In this document: positions 12,634 through 28,000 of the stretch, piece by piece | How the letters are laid out: the number at the start of each line of letters is the position of its first letter | Position numbering within the stretch: the stretch's first letter is position 1 | DNA from: Rhodeus uyekii | Taxonomy: Eukaryota; Chordata; Actinopteri; Cypriniformes; Acheilognathidae | DNA length: 64,000 bases | Reading direction: 5' to 3' | Assembly: GCA_037043235.1 (NCBI GenBank) | Contig: JAWRVZ010000244.1 | Span: forward strand, 667,501 to 731,500 | The notes under the pieces: model-generated | Told to the model about the DNA's origin: nothing | What the model saw: the letters and a program-made list of their open reading frames with translations, nothing else | Databases searched by the model: none | Made by a program: the position numbers and the translations under genes

Positions 12634-15600
12634 AAATAGCAATGCCAGTGTAGACAGTATTGTCCAACTTTTATAACATAGCACTACAGGGCTGTAATGC
12701 TGATAAGAAACTATATGGATCATGCTTACGGGGGCAAGATCTCAGCAGCCATAAATATCTTCTCCACCAGCTCCGACAGGATGTTGAGTAAATGAGCTAG
12801 ATTCAGATTAACATCCTCATTCTTCTCCAGTTTAGATGGGTTGAGCTACAGAGGGAGACCAGAAAACACTCCACATGAGGGAAAGGGATTCTGATAGCTA
12901 GTTCATTTTATTCACTACCCAGGAGAAATCCGACAAAAGCCAATTTGCTCAAGGTTGGGAGAGAACCTCATGTTGACACATTTGGCTCAGACATACTAAA
13001 CACAAAACATCAGGACAAGGAGAACAGAATGTTAACAAATCTGAGGCACAATGAAGTATCATGTTAACAGTGAGAGATGTTTTGTCCCCTGAATGTTCGG
13101 TTTAGTTCCATTACCTCACAGGATTGCTTGCTCTCCATGATCTTCAGTATGGTGTCTTTGAGGGCATGGTGGACGAAAGGTGTGGCGGTGGCCTTCATGT
13201 ACTGCTCCATCAAAGTACTGGCCAGAGTAGTGGCCCGGAACAGCGTCGTGGCTTCATCTGTGTGAAAACATTAGAGAGGTTCATTATACGATCAACGGCC
13301 GATTAAAAAAAGTAAATATTATTCATTCCATTTATACTAAACAGTTTGAATATTTTAAAAAAAAATCAGAGGAACATGTAATAAGATGCTTTCAAAGCAA
13401 TGCTTCATTTTATAACAAATGTAATTACAGTTTTTGTAAATGAAAATGTTTCTTTTTGGGTGAACTATCCCTTAAATTAACTTAAGTGAGTAATGTGCAC
13501 TCTATATATTGTATTCATCCACATTCTTTCTCCGATTTAAGCACTAACAATACATTTGAATGGTTATTAGTTAATTTTAAATACCACACTGTCCATTCCA
13601 CTCAGAATAAGAGATGCCATGCTGGATTAATTAGATGGAATGTTTAGGAAAGCTACTGCAGGCTTGGCATATAAATAATAACTAGGTCATGTTGTTGTTG
13701 ATTCATAACCTTTCCTGCTGATCAAGTCAGTTTAACATTCCTTATTTTACCATGATTGAGTTTGTAAATTCATTCACATCCCAAACTGATTCGAAACTAC
13801 TAATACTGGTATCGTGACAGCTCTTCTCTGCACACTTTCAAGATGGTGTTTGATGGCTCAGTCTGAATTTGCAATTGCTCATTGCTTGAAAAGAGGAACT
13901 GTAGAAACTGTCAAAGCTTCAGTATGTAGCTAAAGCGCGATGAACAAGCCCACGGGAGGCTGAGCCTCCCAGCCTCGATGCAGCTGTGACATCTGTTTGC
14001 TGTTGAATACTGTACTTTGAATAATACAAAGAGAGAGCCCTACCCTCCATATTAATTTCTCTGTCATTCAACGTCCTCAGTAAGGGAGCTTCAGCTCGCT
14101 CATGTCTTAAGATCCGGAGCAGGATGCTGGCCAGCAGGGTGCGGTCCTGCCCACAAACGTGAGCCAACGCATAGATGACATGATAGTCTTTCTGAAGGAT
14201 GAGCTGGGGGCAGAAAGCGAGAGCATGTCAGTAAAAAATATGTTTTGCTAACATTCACAAGAGGAAAAATTATTTCTGAATGTTCAAAACAGCAATTCTT
14301 TTTGTTGTAAATGTTTACAAAACGAGTTTTAAATAATTAATTTCATAATTTCCATTATGAAAATTAGTAGTCAGCAATTTTTAGTCTTCAAGCTCTAATC
14401 TATTCAACCTTGTCCTGTTTTTGTTTAGTCAAGACTAAATATCTGAGCACTTTAGGCTAGTTTTAGTCAATAGTTAATGCTGCATAACGGTTAAATTTAC
14501 AATCTCAATGGTTGTGCTCAAAATAATATTTCATTACAATAAATGGAAATGTATTTTTACATTTCATTAGAAAGTCTTTAACCTATAAGCACAGAACCCA
14601 TACACATGGTTTATTTGATCTAGTTTCCTGATTTATTATAGGCTATTTATCATACTGGTAAAACAAGAAATGTCTCTCAAAAATAAAACATTGCAATTCC
14701 TGGCAATCCAATAATTCCAGATCACATTACTATTTTTCTATTTAAAAACAAAAAACAAAAAACAATCAGTCACACAGAGGTTGTGCATATACTCAGCAAT
14801 CCCAATGGCAAACAGTCGAGAGATTCATATTTGGATTTAAGATTACAGTTAATCAGCGAGAAGGTTTGATCACAGATTTAGCTGCAGCTACAGCTACAGA
14901 TTTAGTTTTAGTCTGTCATAAAACACAGACCTACTGAATGACAGTTATTTAAGCAGAAAATCTTAAACAGAGGTCGGCTTCCTTGTTTGTTGGTGTTTTC
15001 AGATCATCCGCAGTGTAAAAAGAGTGTGTGCAGGGTTGCCAGATTGGAATTAAGTAAAACACCTGATAGAAATGTGTTCCTTTAACTTAACAGAAAAGCT
15101 TTGATAGAGACGATTCGGAAATCCATTGCCTCTTGTACATATATTCTGTTCTTTTTCTTATTTGAATGATTTGTAAAGAGTGATTTATAATCAAGTTAGG
15201 GATTTTTATTAGTTAAAGCCTTTCTTTGCTTTTCTGTATTTTTCTATAGAATAGTGATGAATATTGTCTGTACTTCTCAAAAGATAGAACATGTTATATC
15301 AGAATGTTTTGGGAAGTTTCTGTTGATAGTTGGAGCCTGAGCCGAGTTCAGCGTTGGAGAAGCTATGTATCTGTGTGTGTGTGTTAAAATGGTCTGTATT
15401 GGTGAGGTGATTAACTGGCACTATCAGGAGATGGAATGACTTGTTCTCGACAAGCCGTGTGGAAGGTCACTAACCCGTCACCCATGTGACGAAGATCAAC
15501 GAAGATATGCTTCTGACTATCTGCTCTTATGTGGAAAATTACTAGTTTTGCAGGCCTTGAAATTCACGACGGCAAATGCCGTCATGCCTTTCATGTTTGC

Positions 15601-18600
15601 CGAACTGCCCCTATCATTTTTATGAAATCGACGGCAACATTGCCGTGCCCTTTTTCAGAATTTTTGGAGAAAAAAAAATTAATTATGTATAAACTATTAA
15701 TAATGTATAAACTATTTTTTTTTGTGTGCTAACATTTTGAGAACATTATTGAATACCAAATTTGTTTGTTTATAGTTTAATGCCATGCCAGCTACCCCGG
15801 CTATTTTCATGGTGAAAAATATCAAAATAAAATGGAGAAAAAAATCTGGTCTTACGTCATTAAAAAAACTTTGCATAAGCAGAATTCTTTCTTTTTCAGT
15901 TGACGCTTTAGTGATAATGGATTTTGGCATGAGGTTAGTCTGGAGTGCCGTATTTCACCGCGTGTGTAGGTAATATATTCCCAGCGATTTTCTAAATAGA
16001 CATGATTTACACCAGAGGTTTTCAAAGTCTGAGACAGTGGGCCTCCCCTTTGACACAACCCACCCAATGCCGCCCCCAAAAAAAACGAAAAAAAAACGAG
16101 TGTTGCAATTGATATGGGTTGATCAGAAATTGTTATATTTATTGCTGATTAGAAAACTATTTACATGACAGCATCAGCATTGAGCTTCAGATCAATGGTT
16201 TTGATCACAAACTAACTATATAGAGAACAAGTTTTGCAACAATTAATCCAACTCATGCGGTTGCAATTATGAAGAAAACTGTAATGAACAAGAGTTTTCA
16301 TTTAAACATAACTTTTTTTTTTAATTTTCATTTTTTTATGATCAGTGTAATTTTTATTTTTTTATTTCCACACGTGTGTGAGTGAGGGAGAGACAGAGAG
16401 AGAGAGGGGGGACTGTGTGTTTTACGGATTACATCGTCTGACGCTGTTTTTAAGATCTGCATTCCTTTATTTTGTATGAAATACAGCAAGAAAGCGCCAG
16501 ACACTCACTGCGCGAAGTTAAACAACTGAATAGAGCAGGAAACGGTTAAAAAAAAATCTCTGACAGGCAGGCGCAACGCTAGTCGCACTCTATCAAGCAC
16601 CACGTCTGAACAAACCCCACGTTTACCAGAACTATACTGGTTAATAATTACTACAAACAAACCGAAATAAAAAACAAACCTGAAGCTGAAGAAACCCTAA
16701 ACGTTAACGGAAGACCCGCGAACCTGAGTGACTAAGAGGGAAAGACACCTGTTCTCGTCTCCGCGTTCTGCGCGTGAATGAGCAGGGCGGAGCCGCGCGA
16801 GACGAATTAAATCTGCATGTGTAGGGGAGGCGCGCCTATCGCAGAACGCAGACACAGTCAGCAACCCAATGAGGATTTTTATGTAATCCGAGCACAGATA
16901 ATGACTCTTATTACTCGTATGATACTCGTACTCGGCAAAAGTTCTTTATCCGTACCGGATTCTCGTTTCAGACGAGTATCCGGCTCAACTCTAGTTATTA
17001 GACTATCATTTTTTACAACTCTCCGCGCCTCCCCTGGCATGCTCTGGCGCCCCCCAGGGGAGGCGCGCCCCACACTTTGAAAACCCCTGATTTACACCAA
17101 CCACAAGATTGGTCTTAAGTTTGTTTGTGATACACTGATCCAATTCAGCTTGCTATTTATTGCATATAATTAAAGACCAGGTCATTTTTAACTAACATTT
17201 TTGTTTATAACTTTGAGAGAACCTTGGCAGAACGCTTGCCAAAGTTCTTGTTCCCTGTTAGCTGGGAATCTAGCAAAGGTTAGTTAAAAAGCCTATATAT
17301 GGTCAACTAACAAGTCCATGTCCCCATCTCTGTGTAAAAACATGACCATGTGCACACACTCACTTCTTTGAATTCACTGTATTCTTCCTCAGGCATGATC
17401 TTCTCCATGGAGTAGCGCACTCTTACACGGAGTGAGCCTGGCTCAATTCCCTTCAGCGGCACATAGGAGCTCAGAGGAAACCACTCATCGATCATTTGGC
17501 CTCTCTGCAACTTACTGAGCTGACAACGCATGAACACTGAAACAACACAGAAGAGAAATTAAAGAAGAGCAGTAGTCGTGCTTTGCTCTGCAAAGTGCCA
17601 GCAGAGGACGCAATTGTGCAAGTAAAAAAACATTGGAGTGATTTAAAGAAATGTTGCAGTTTCAGCAAAAACTGAGATCCATGTATAGAGCATTTGTGAC
17701 ATGCTGATGACTAGCAAAGATAATAACTGATGAAAAAAAACACAAATTTCTACAGTTAAACCGCACCGTGCCAAGCAACAAACATCAAATTTATATCCAA
17801 CTGACTACCATTGAAAAGTTTGGGGTCAGCAATATTTATTTAATTTAAGAAGTTAATGCTGCTTTTCAGCAAGGATGCATATGTATTTCAGATTTCTATT
17901 ACATGTAAGTTTCTATTGAACTTCCTATTAATCAAAGAATTCCAAAAAACAGACCATAATTTCCATAAAAGTATTAGCACAGCTGTTTTCAACATTAACA
18001 AGAAATGTCTTGAGCAGCAAATTAATTTTTGAAGGACTAAAAATACAGCTTTATCACAGGAATAAATGACATCTAAAAATATATTAATATTGAAAATGAC
18101 TAGTTTATATTGTAATAATATTTCACAATATTACTGATTTACAGTATTTTTGATCAAATGCAGCCTTGGTGAGCATAGGAGACCCCAAACATTTGAACAG
18201 TTAAATATACAGTATATTACGTCAATAACAACAAAAAGCTTATCTAACTGTACAGTTTAAATAATACACTTAAATTGAATTCATATTAGTGCTTTAACAA
18301 AAATATCTAAGTTTTAGATTTGTGCTTGCAAATGCATTATTGTAACCACCAAAAGAAAAACCGCAATACTTTCCTGTGATGACTAATTTTATGCCACAAA
18401 TGCTGTCGATAGAGCTTCCGGAATATGAAAGGTCATGCTCCAAAGTTAACTTTTTACCACACTTTTTCATTTTTCATGTTTTTACCATGCTTTTTCATTT
18501 GCTTCAGTCAGAAAATCTTATCATTCAGCTAATTTCATTTGTCTCACCAAGCATATTTTTATTCACACTTGATACATGCAGAGTGTTAATTTTGGAACCA

Positions 18601-19503
18601 CTATGAGGAATTATCAAAAATATCTAAATTACTGTAGTCATAAGGGGAAAGAACAGATACTCACAGATGTCACTTTCTTTGCTCTTCTTGGTCTTGTTGC
18701 TTAAGCTTATTTCAAATCTGTTGATGTCACTTGACAGGTCACTGTGAGAGAGAGGAATAGTAATCAGAACCTCAATCAGGCAAACATTTATAAAACCTCT
18801 AAATTAGTCAAGTCGCAGTGAGCTCACTCAAAGATGAACTCTTCAGTGAACACGGGGTTTTGTCCCTCTCTGGGGTGAGTCTTCGCCACCTGCACACTGT
18901 TCAGAGAGATGTTGCAGTAGGGGTTGGTGAAGTGTTTGATGGGAAGTTTGTGGGCTTCCTCCACATACAGGACTAAACTGCTAACCTAAGGTGAGAGAAT
19001 GACATGCAAACGTTAGATTTTTCTATGCTCTGTAATGAATAAGTGATGAGATGTCAGAGGCAGATGACATGCAGAGATCTTTTTCCAAAAATATGCCTGT
19101 GGTAATGAAGATGACAATGTTCATTTTAGATTTAGCCCAAATGGCTTGTCTGGGAGCAGGTGCTCTGAAAGGGGTTTTCATCGACCTGCTCACCGGCACC
19201 CAGAAAGTTCAGCTGTGGCCCCTCCTGACAGCACATTCAGAGCATTCTGAACACCTTACCTCATGATTATGCCAGCCACTGTTTCATGATAACAGTGAGA
19301 TTTCACACACACAATGGCTGGTCTCTTACCTGTCGCAAACGCTTGTTGAATGTGGTTTGTAAGGGTTTCCTAAGATTATTGCAGAAGGTCTGCAGGCATT
19401 TCATCCAGTCCTATGAATGCAGGACATAACATTTTGAGTATAAATTTACTTTAGAGTGTAATATAAAACATATACATACATACATATATATTATATATAT
19501 ACA

Positions 19504-19582
<79 letters not shown>

Positions 19583-21975
19583 TATAGAGGACCACCAAAG
19601 ACTTAGTATCTGTAACTTTTCAGCTTCACTACTACACTAAGTTACAAACTACAATGTAAAATATATTCAAAAAGCAGTTACTTTAAATCATAATAATATT
19701 TCACAATATTCCTATTTTTAATTGTAGTTTTGATCAAATAAATGTAGCCTTAGAGTGCATAGAGACATTTACACAAAATACTATGTAGCAGTGATAAGTA
19801 CCTGTGCCTGCTCAGGTGTCTCTCCAGCAAAGTAGAAAATGTACTGCTCCTCGCTAAAGTGCTGAATCACAATCTGGAAACAGTTTGGCCTGGACAAAAA
19901 AATATCAACAGAAAACATTTAACATCCATCTACGAGTGGCACACTGGCCCCAAACACTGCAGAAACTTAAACTGTACTTGTTTGAATGTCATCGAATTAC
20001 ATACAAAATATGAAACCAAGCGTGACACCAGTAGCATGAATCGCATACCTGCCAAACAGACTGTCGTGGACGCCGTACACAGAGCACACACTCAGATCGA
20101 TTAGTCCTTTGGGTTTGGTGGCTCGCTTCTCACTCTCGAAGTAAATGAGCTGAGCATCGTTGCCCTCCAGGATGAAGTATAAGTGCTTCCAGCGCTTCCC
20201 CTTACCTGTGGAAGTACAAGTGAAAAGGTGAGCAAGGTGCTTTGGACTCGCATTACACACTTGAAGTATTTAAAAAATTCAGTTCAAGGGAACCAAACCA
20301 TGGGAGAACAACTGATTTATGTTGTACATTTTTAAGAGACAGGCATATTGAATTTTGCACAAGGAGACTGTATAATAAGATTTTAGTACACATTCACCAA
20401 GCTGAATGCAAAATACAAACAACTGAAGATTGACACAGAGTTCATGATTTTGATATTGATTAATTTCCCTTGGAACATTATGAACATGCTCCTCCCGAAC
20501 TTAAGTCATGAACTTCATATAGTGATTTATCAAAAATATATAAGTTTGAATTTTGTAATAAAATTGACAGAATATTAAAGTTGAGATTGTTCGTCACATC
20601 AAAAGAAATAGTATACATTATTGTATAAGTAATATTATGAATCTTGGATGGCAGGCGGAATAAAAATTACTATTCTGTTCACGCATCAACAGAACATTTT
20701 AGGATTACGATATTGGTGCATCAAAATGAATACTGATTCAAATATATTGTTGACTCAATCAGAACTCTGTGAAATTCCTATTTAAAATGCAGAACATATA
20801 TACCGTAAACATACTACAATGCCTACGCAAACAGATCTCATTTCTTGCAGAACATCTCATTTATTTATGTATTCAAATTTTAAGAGTTGAGACATTTCAT
20901 TTTTTACACGGGGAGCTTGTATAATAGAACCAGGATCTGAGATATAATGATTTCAGTACACATTAAACCACCTGAATATTAAATACAAACAACAGCTGAA
21001 TACTAACCAGACAAGGTGCCAGATCTAATTCAGATCCATACCCTTTGATCAGTGAGCAAACCCCACAGAGCGCCTAAGCCCTTATTAAGCAAAGCCACTG
21101 TCATTGAACCGGACAGCTCTATGTTCAGGTAAACGCTTTGCTTTTTGTTCTGAGTAGCTCATCCTGAGCTGTCTGTGAAGAGCCTAGCTGAGCGTTTCTC
21201 AGGTGATCAAAGACTGCCAAGGTTTGACAAAAACACACTCGGATGGGGCTTATGTGCTGCAAATTACCCACATCCTCTTGTGATGAATCCAAGTCCCACT
21301 GAGAAAGATTGAGCACTGAATACAAATGTCATGAGTGTCAAACACCCATATATGTTAATAATTAGTAAAAAGTCAATGGAAGCAGTTGGCTTCATAAAAA
21401 AAGTAGCCTGTGGTACCTTTGTTGAAGAGAAGATATCCTTTCTTGACAATGTTTTTGTAGAAAGCATCTTTTGTTTTCCGTCGAATAGTGTTATAGATTT
21501 CTCTGCCATCGACCACGTCGGAGAGGACCTGTTCTTTTTGCTAAACGGCAAAAAGGACACGGTATTATGCGCGTTATTGAAATGATCTTCAGCGATCTGA
21601 GCTTATTGGAATGACCTTTCATTTACCTGGACTGAGACAGGATCTTTCAGAGTGTAGCCCTCCACGATCTGCTCTTTTCGGTAACGTTCAATAATATCGT
21701 CAACACTGCCAGGAAGAGCATTATTTAATTACAAACCAGCTGGAAAGCAGTGTGATTTTTCATTACTGAGTGCAAAATTAAATAACATTAGATTTTAATT
21801 AAATCAGCTCTGCGGCACAATATATGGGACAGGGCTTAAGTCTTTCACCAACAATTTTTTGTGTATACACATACATACATACATACATACATACATACAT
21901 ACATACATACATACATACATACATACATACATACATACATACATACATACATACATACATACATACATACATACA

Positions 21976-22007
<32 letters not shown>

Positions 22008-25000
22008 ATGCTGTCCTGGGAAGATAGGTTTCAAATAGGTGTTTCAGAGCAGTATATTAGGAGTAAGTTACAAGGGGTCATTTTCAACCAGATCCTACAT
22101 AGTGTCAAGGCACTTTAAAGCCTTTGCCTGCAGCCCTACCTGTTATAGTACCGTCCTCCCATCATGTACTGGTTGTTGGGAGTGGGACTAATCTTGAACC
22201 TTTGGATGTTTTCATTGGTACGAAAGAAGAGGGAGTAGTCGCCTGGTGTGTTGTCTGAGGGCCTAACCAGAAAGCTGCAGACCTGGCCAACTGGCCAACA
22301 GAAAAGCAGTGTGTTATAAGTGCTTTTGAGTAGATTAAATGAGTTATGAAATAATAACAGCTTCTGTTCTACTTTAACAATGAATTATCTTTGATAAATT
22401 TGCCTTTTCGGTTTGCAAATAGTAAAAGTTTGTAATCTATACTAATGAGTTTGAGACCAAGCCCGGCCAAATATGACAAATGATCCACATAATGCCTTAT
22501 TATAATGCATTAAATGCCACCATCAATCAAAAGTTCTTAACAATTTCATGACTTAAAGGAACAGTTAGCCCAAAAGTGTAAGTTATGTAATTATTTAGTC
22601 TGTTCCTCCAACAAATCTATTTTATGACTTAGGATTGGAACGACATGAGGGCGAGTTATTAAACTGATAGGCCAATAATTATTTTGGCTAACAAGATACA
22701 AAAGAATAATATCTAATAAGAGACCATTCAGTAAGAACATTTGATATTCAATTTAATCTTCATAAAGTAGGTATCATTCAAAAGTTTAAACACTCAAAAT
22801 TCATTCTTTTCATTCTAAAAATACATTATGAAATTGTTGCGTTAGCATGAAAACAATACTTTAAATCCTTTAGGTGGGCGGCATCACGTTTCATATTATG
22901 AAATTTACTGCATTATTTATAATCTGTTGAAAAGTCTCAGGGGTTCCATATTTTGGTGGAATTTCACTATTATATGGTGAGAGAAATATATTAATTTGTT
23001 AAATTATTTATATTTTAATTTAATTTGTTAAAACACAAAAAATTGGTGTAGTGCTTAAAGTCCAAATTGTTTTGTAAAATATATGTTTTATAAAAAAACA
23101 AAAATGTTTAGTACAGTACATTTTCTTTACAGCAAATATAACCATATTTAGATTTTTACAGTTCTTTCACTTTGTCTTTAAAAAGAAACTGATCTTAGAC
23201 CCGTAAGCATTCATGAATTACAACCATTTAAATCTGGACAGTGCATTTTTTTATGTCAAGTAAGATGACAGTTAATATGTTTTACCAGCTAACTTTAAGT
23301 GGGTATTAGATGATGCAAAGGCAAAGTAAATATAGGGAAAACAAGCACGAACAATTAACATCCAATTTTAACTTACACTGAAAGATGTATAGAAACAAAA
23401 TCTAATATTGGCAAAGAATTTTAATTTGTAAGGAATTATTCCTTTAATAATATCAAAATATGCTACTGAAATGCCTTAAGCACATCACCTGAAATCACCT
23501 GTCAGGGTTTTTTATTATACTCATTACACAAACGTGTAATTAAGTCACGCGCATGTACCTGTCATTAGCAGGTTGTACGCCTCTTGTTTGCTGATCTTCC
23601 TGTGGTACCAGCTATGAAGATAGAAAAGGAAAAACAAGGGGAAACAGGAAATGAAACACAAGTAAGCAGGGCTGAGAGGGCAGCACCCCAGGCCCTGTGA
23701 GTCAGGTCTGAGTCAGAGCAGCCTAATACGGTCACAGCACAAGGGATCAACTCTGATTAGATCCACAGCCTCAGGCTCAAGCACTCACTTTCATACACAT
23801 AAGTGTAACATTGCTCCCTGATTCTGACAGATGTTTCTTCTGTTATGGCACACTGAACTAACTAAAAGAAACTGGGCAGAAGAGTTACACACGTGAAACT
23901 AAACAAAGATGGCAGCAGAGAAAATGATCACTTCATGATTCTGAGCGATTTAGTCTGGTCAATTTGGATTGGATTAGATTACCGTATTTTCCTGCATATA
24001 TCCCGCAGACGCAGATAATCCGCACCCTCATATAGCCTGCGGGTTTTGTGTAAAAAATTGTTGGCATAACCTGCACCTTTATATAGCCCGCAACCATATA
24101 ACTTTTTTGTGTATGTTCACATTGTCTACCATTAAACTGTGATTGTGCGCGTAGGCTGTCTCTAGGAACTGTGCCTCAACTACAGGCTACATACATAAAC
24201 GCGGACATTTCTAATTAATCTTGTATTCTTGTAAAGTGTAGATTCGAGTTTAAATAATTTCTTTCACTTTAATAAAAAAAAAAGCCAAAACAAAAGTCTT
24301 ACACAGCCGACTTTAAGCTAACTGCCATTGTGTATGCTTTAATGCATGGCAATAGAGCCATGGATATGATATTTTATCCTGAAATGTTGATTTGGTCCCG
24401 ATACCGTAAATTGTTGTGAAGTCACCATAGTAGTAGCCATAATATCCAACCCTAAAAAAAAATAAAAACTAGAACAATATATAAATGTAGTTATGTTTTT
24501 CAAACAATATATTGAAATATTGTTATGCGTTAAAAATGTGTGATATAGCCCGCACCCTTATATAGCCCGCACCCCCCTGCAGGGTTTGTAAAATCTGGTA
24601 TAACCCGCGGGATATATGCGGGAAAATACGGTAGACTAAGGGGTCAAAGATTTAACTGGTTAACATGGGCAATTAACATTTGATAGTATACGTCATGGAT
24701 ATACCATTCTGACAGCCAATCAAAAGTAATCAATATTGCATCAATATTTCATTGTATTAGAGTAGATATTTTTCCAGTATCCATGTCTGGAGGGCTATTA
24801 CAAGTGCAACAAATATTTAGTTTTATATATCTACTTACACTTTTCCCTCATGCGGATCCTCTTCTCGTCCCTGTGAATATATTCAAATAAATCAATTATT
24901 TAATGTGCAAATTCACAGGAAGAGAACTTAAATCACTGACAAAAGCTCAGAGACACTTACCACCTCCTCCACAAGATCATCTACGATAAGGCCCTGTTCT

Positions 25001-28000
25001 TCTGTCCGAACATTGGTGACCCACATCCATCCGTCCTCCAGTTCATTGTGAACGATAAACATGTCCCCTTTGAGAAAACTTGAGACACAAAATAGAAAAA
25101 TAAATAAAGACAAAATAATTTAAATGTTATTCAAACTTTTGGAAAATCAGCATGTTGAGTGTAAAAGTAACTATAAATGCAACTGGGAGAAAATATCTGG
25201 AGTGACTGGGTATTCTTATTTTGATATTCTGAAATTGCTTTTTCAAAATTATAAGGTGGCTTAAAATGCTCCAAATACGGTTTAAAAAGGTTTCAAATTT
25301 AAGGTGGGATGTTATACAGTACTTTTCATGCAATCTAAATTGCTTTCCTCTACAGTTAATTTTGTAGCTTCCTGTAAGAGCCACAGAACACCACAGAGGA
25401 AGATTATGCAACACAAACACTCAGGTGAACAATATTGGCAGGCCAATATCTTGGATAAGAACATACAGTTGAACCCACTTATCTCGAGCTCAGTTAACTC
25501 TCCAACCCTATTATGTCAACATTTTTAAGGTGGAATTTTTTTTGCCAGGGAGTATGTTTTCTTGCACTGAACAAGAGCAGCAGATATGAAGTTCAGATAA
25601 CCATCCCCTCATCCTTTGACGTGTACGATCACACCAGTGTTCATATGCGTCACGTGATCAACCACTAAATTCACACGTGTTTTCACGCAATATCTGGCAC
25701 TGATCCAAAAACAGACGCGCTCAGAGCATGTCATTTATCACAACAATTCAGTGTTTTCAACCACATAAGGTTTCTTTTAGGTTTCAACAAGTTGAGCCAA
25801 CAAGTTGGTGACTATTTTGAATTGAAAAGAAAAAAGTAAATAAATGTGATCCATCTATTATACAGCGCTTTTTGTGACTTTGTCACGTGACAAGCATGAC
25901 GCATTGCCATGGAAACAATAAGGCGAAAGTTCAAAAATGGGGGGGGGGCGCGCAAAATGTTTACCTCTTCCTGGGGGGCGTGACAGAAAATTATTGAGAA
26001 TCACTGTGTTAAATGGAAATGAAAGAAAAAAAAAAAAAGCGATTAAACCGGTCACACGAGCCTTTATAGATGGGTTTCGTACCAGCACATTCTTCTCAAA
26101 CATGTAAAGAGCGCAAGTGCAAACCCAGAAAAAGGGTTCCACTGTATTAAGAATATCCTATTAAGAATAAATATATTCTTCATTAATCAGTAGCAGAAAT
26201 TTTTATGGCATTAAAAATAATATTAATCGCACAACCCTTGTTTCAAACATTTAAATGGGTTTAAACTCAATTCCCTCAAAAAACAGGGAGGACACTAAGA
26301 CACTTCAGAACAGATAGTGAAATATGAGACAGGATGAGATTTAAAACGTTTTTTTTTTTTATACCTGATCTCATCAGTATCTGGCACTTTGGTGTATGGA
26401 AGTATGGCCCTCACTCGTCGCCTGTCCTCCACTGGCTGGAAGGAGAATAGAGGTTATAGAGAATAGAGGTTATAGCAACACCACAAAGATCATGGCACAT
26501 AATATTGCTATGAGCACTGAAAGTTAATTTTACAAAACGCAATCCTGCTTCTAGATACAACAAATATAGCACATCATCACATGGAGCACATGAACGGGCT
26601 CGAAAGTCAGAAGTTCTGATCGTACCTCTGGGGGAGCCACTGGAGACGACAGTTTTTCACCTTTCAGTAGGCAAGACACATAGCTGTAGTAACCAATGAG
26701 GTCTGACAGGGACGAGAAGCGCCGTCCACCGATGTAATAATCTCCACACATCGCAATGATCCTGAACACGCACACAAAGAAGAAAGCGTTTTGCCTTACT
26801 TCATTAAAATACGGTCTGACATTTACTAGGACAAACTATTTACTTCTGTGAGTCATTCCAAATACATTCAACAGGAGCAGAAAAGCACTTGCAGCGGTTG
26901 TAAAGCTCAAGATGTGCAAATGGTCATGTTTATTTAAACGTGATGCTTTTATTTTACAACGCAACACTCTAGAAGCACGAGCCATGGAGAATAAGATAAA
27001 TGCATTACTAAAATACTTGTTTGTTTCTTTATAACTTGATCATTTGGAGCTGAACAAGTCTGTTTGTTATTGATGAAAGACAGCTTGTAACCTTTGCTAT
27101 AAATGTCAGTTTTTATCATTTACACATGATGTGATGTTACTGCATTTCACTTCTGCTCTATGTTGTGGACTAATCTAGCCTATACTGGAAACTTGCCAAA
27201 TATTGCTGGCTCTTATACTGTTCGTGGACAGACCAGACGAGACCATGAAATCACAGACAATCAGAAGAGAGTTAGGGCTCTCTCGACATCGCAACAAAAT
27301 TAAATACATTATCAAATTCATAAATATTATGCCATTTTATACTGGGTGACTAAAACGGTCTATGTCATAGACTTGTTTGTTCACGTCTACAGTTTGAACG
27401 TTCTTGTTTCACAAAACAATATTCAAACTCACATTAGATGCTTTTACTTTAGATTGTCATAGTCATACTTTGTATGTTGTTGTTCCAGCTGCAACGTCAC
27501 AGAAACTGTATCATCACAGGTCTGGTTAGGACACATTTTTATGATTATTTTCTTGCCTGTTCCTCATTTGTAATTTACTTTGAATAAGTGTCTGTTAAAT
27601 TATTAAATGTTTACTACCGTTCCAAAATTTGGGTCACCAAGATTTTTTGTTTTGTAAAAAATGAAGACTTTTTTTTCCAGCAAGGATCAATTAAATTGAT
27701 CTAAAGTGACAGTTAAGACATTTATAATGTTACAAAAGATTTCAAATAAATACTATCTATTCATCAAAAAACCCTGATACAGATACAGGTACATTGTCGG
27801 ATAACAAAAATAATTCTTCTACTAGATCATATTAGAATGATTACTACTTAGGTAAAAATAATGCTCACACAACCACTCGCATGGTGTAAATCAGGGGTTT
27901 TCAAAGTCTGAGACAGTGGGCCTCCCTTTTGACACAACCCACCCAACGCCGCCCCCCCCCCACCCCTGTATCTGTACTCGGACTGGGCGGGGCATAACCC

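Noticed and set aside
12410..12723. Open frames across the CA microsatellites
   Set aside because: The encoded TH/CV repeats come only from the CA tract.
21799..22118. Repeated frames (MYVC, YIHT) as a repeat protein; also considered as a CRISPR array
   Set aside because: It is a plain CATA tetranucleotide array without spacers.
22283..22290. Inner tandem acceptor of rasa1 exon 8
   Set aside because: Using it would drop eight bases, shift the frame and remove the conserved VGQ before VCSFLVRPS.
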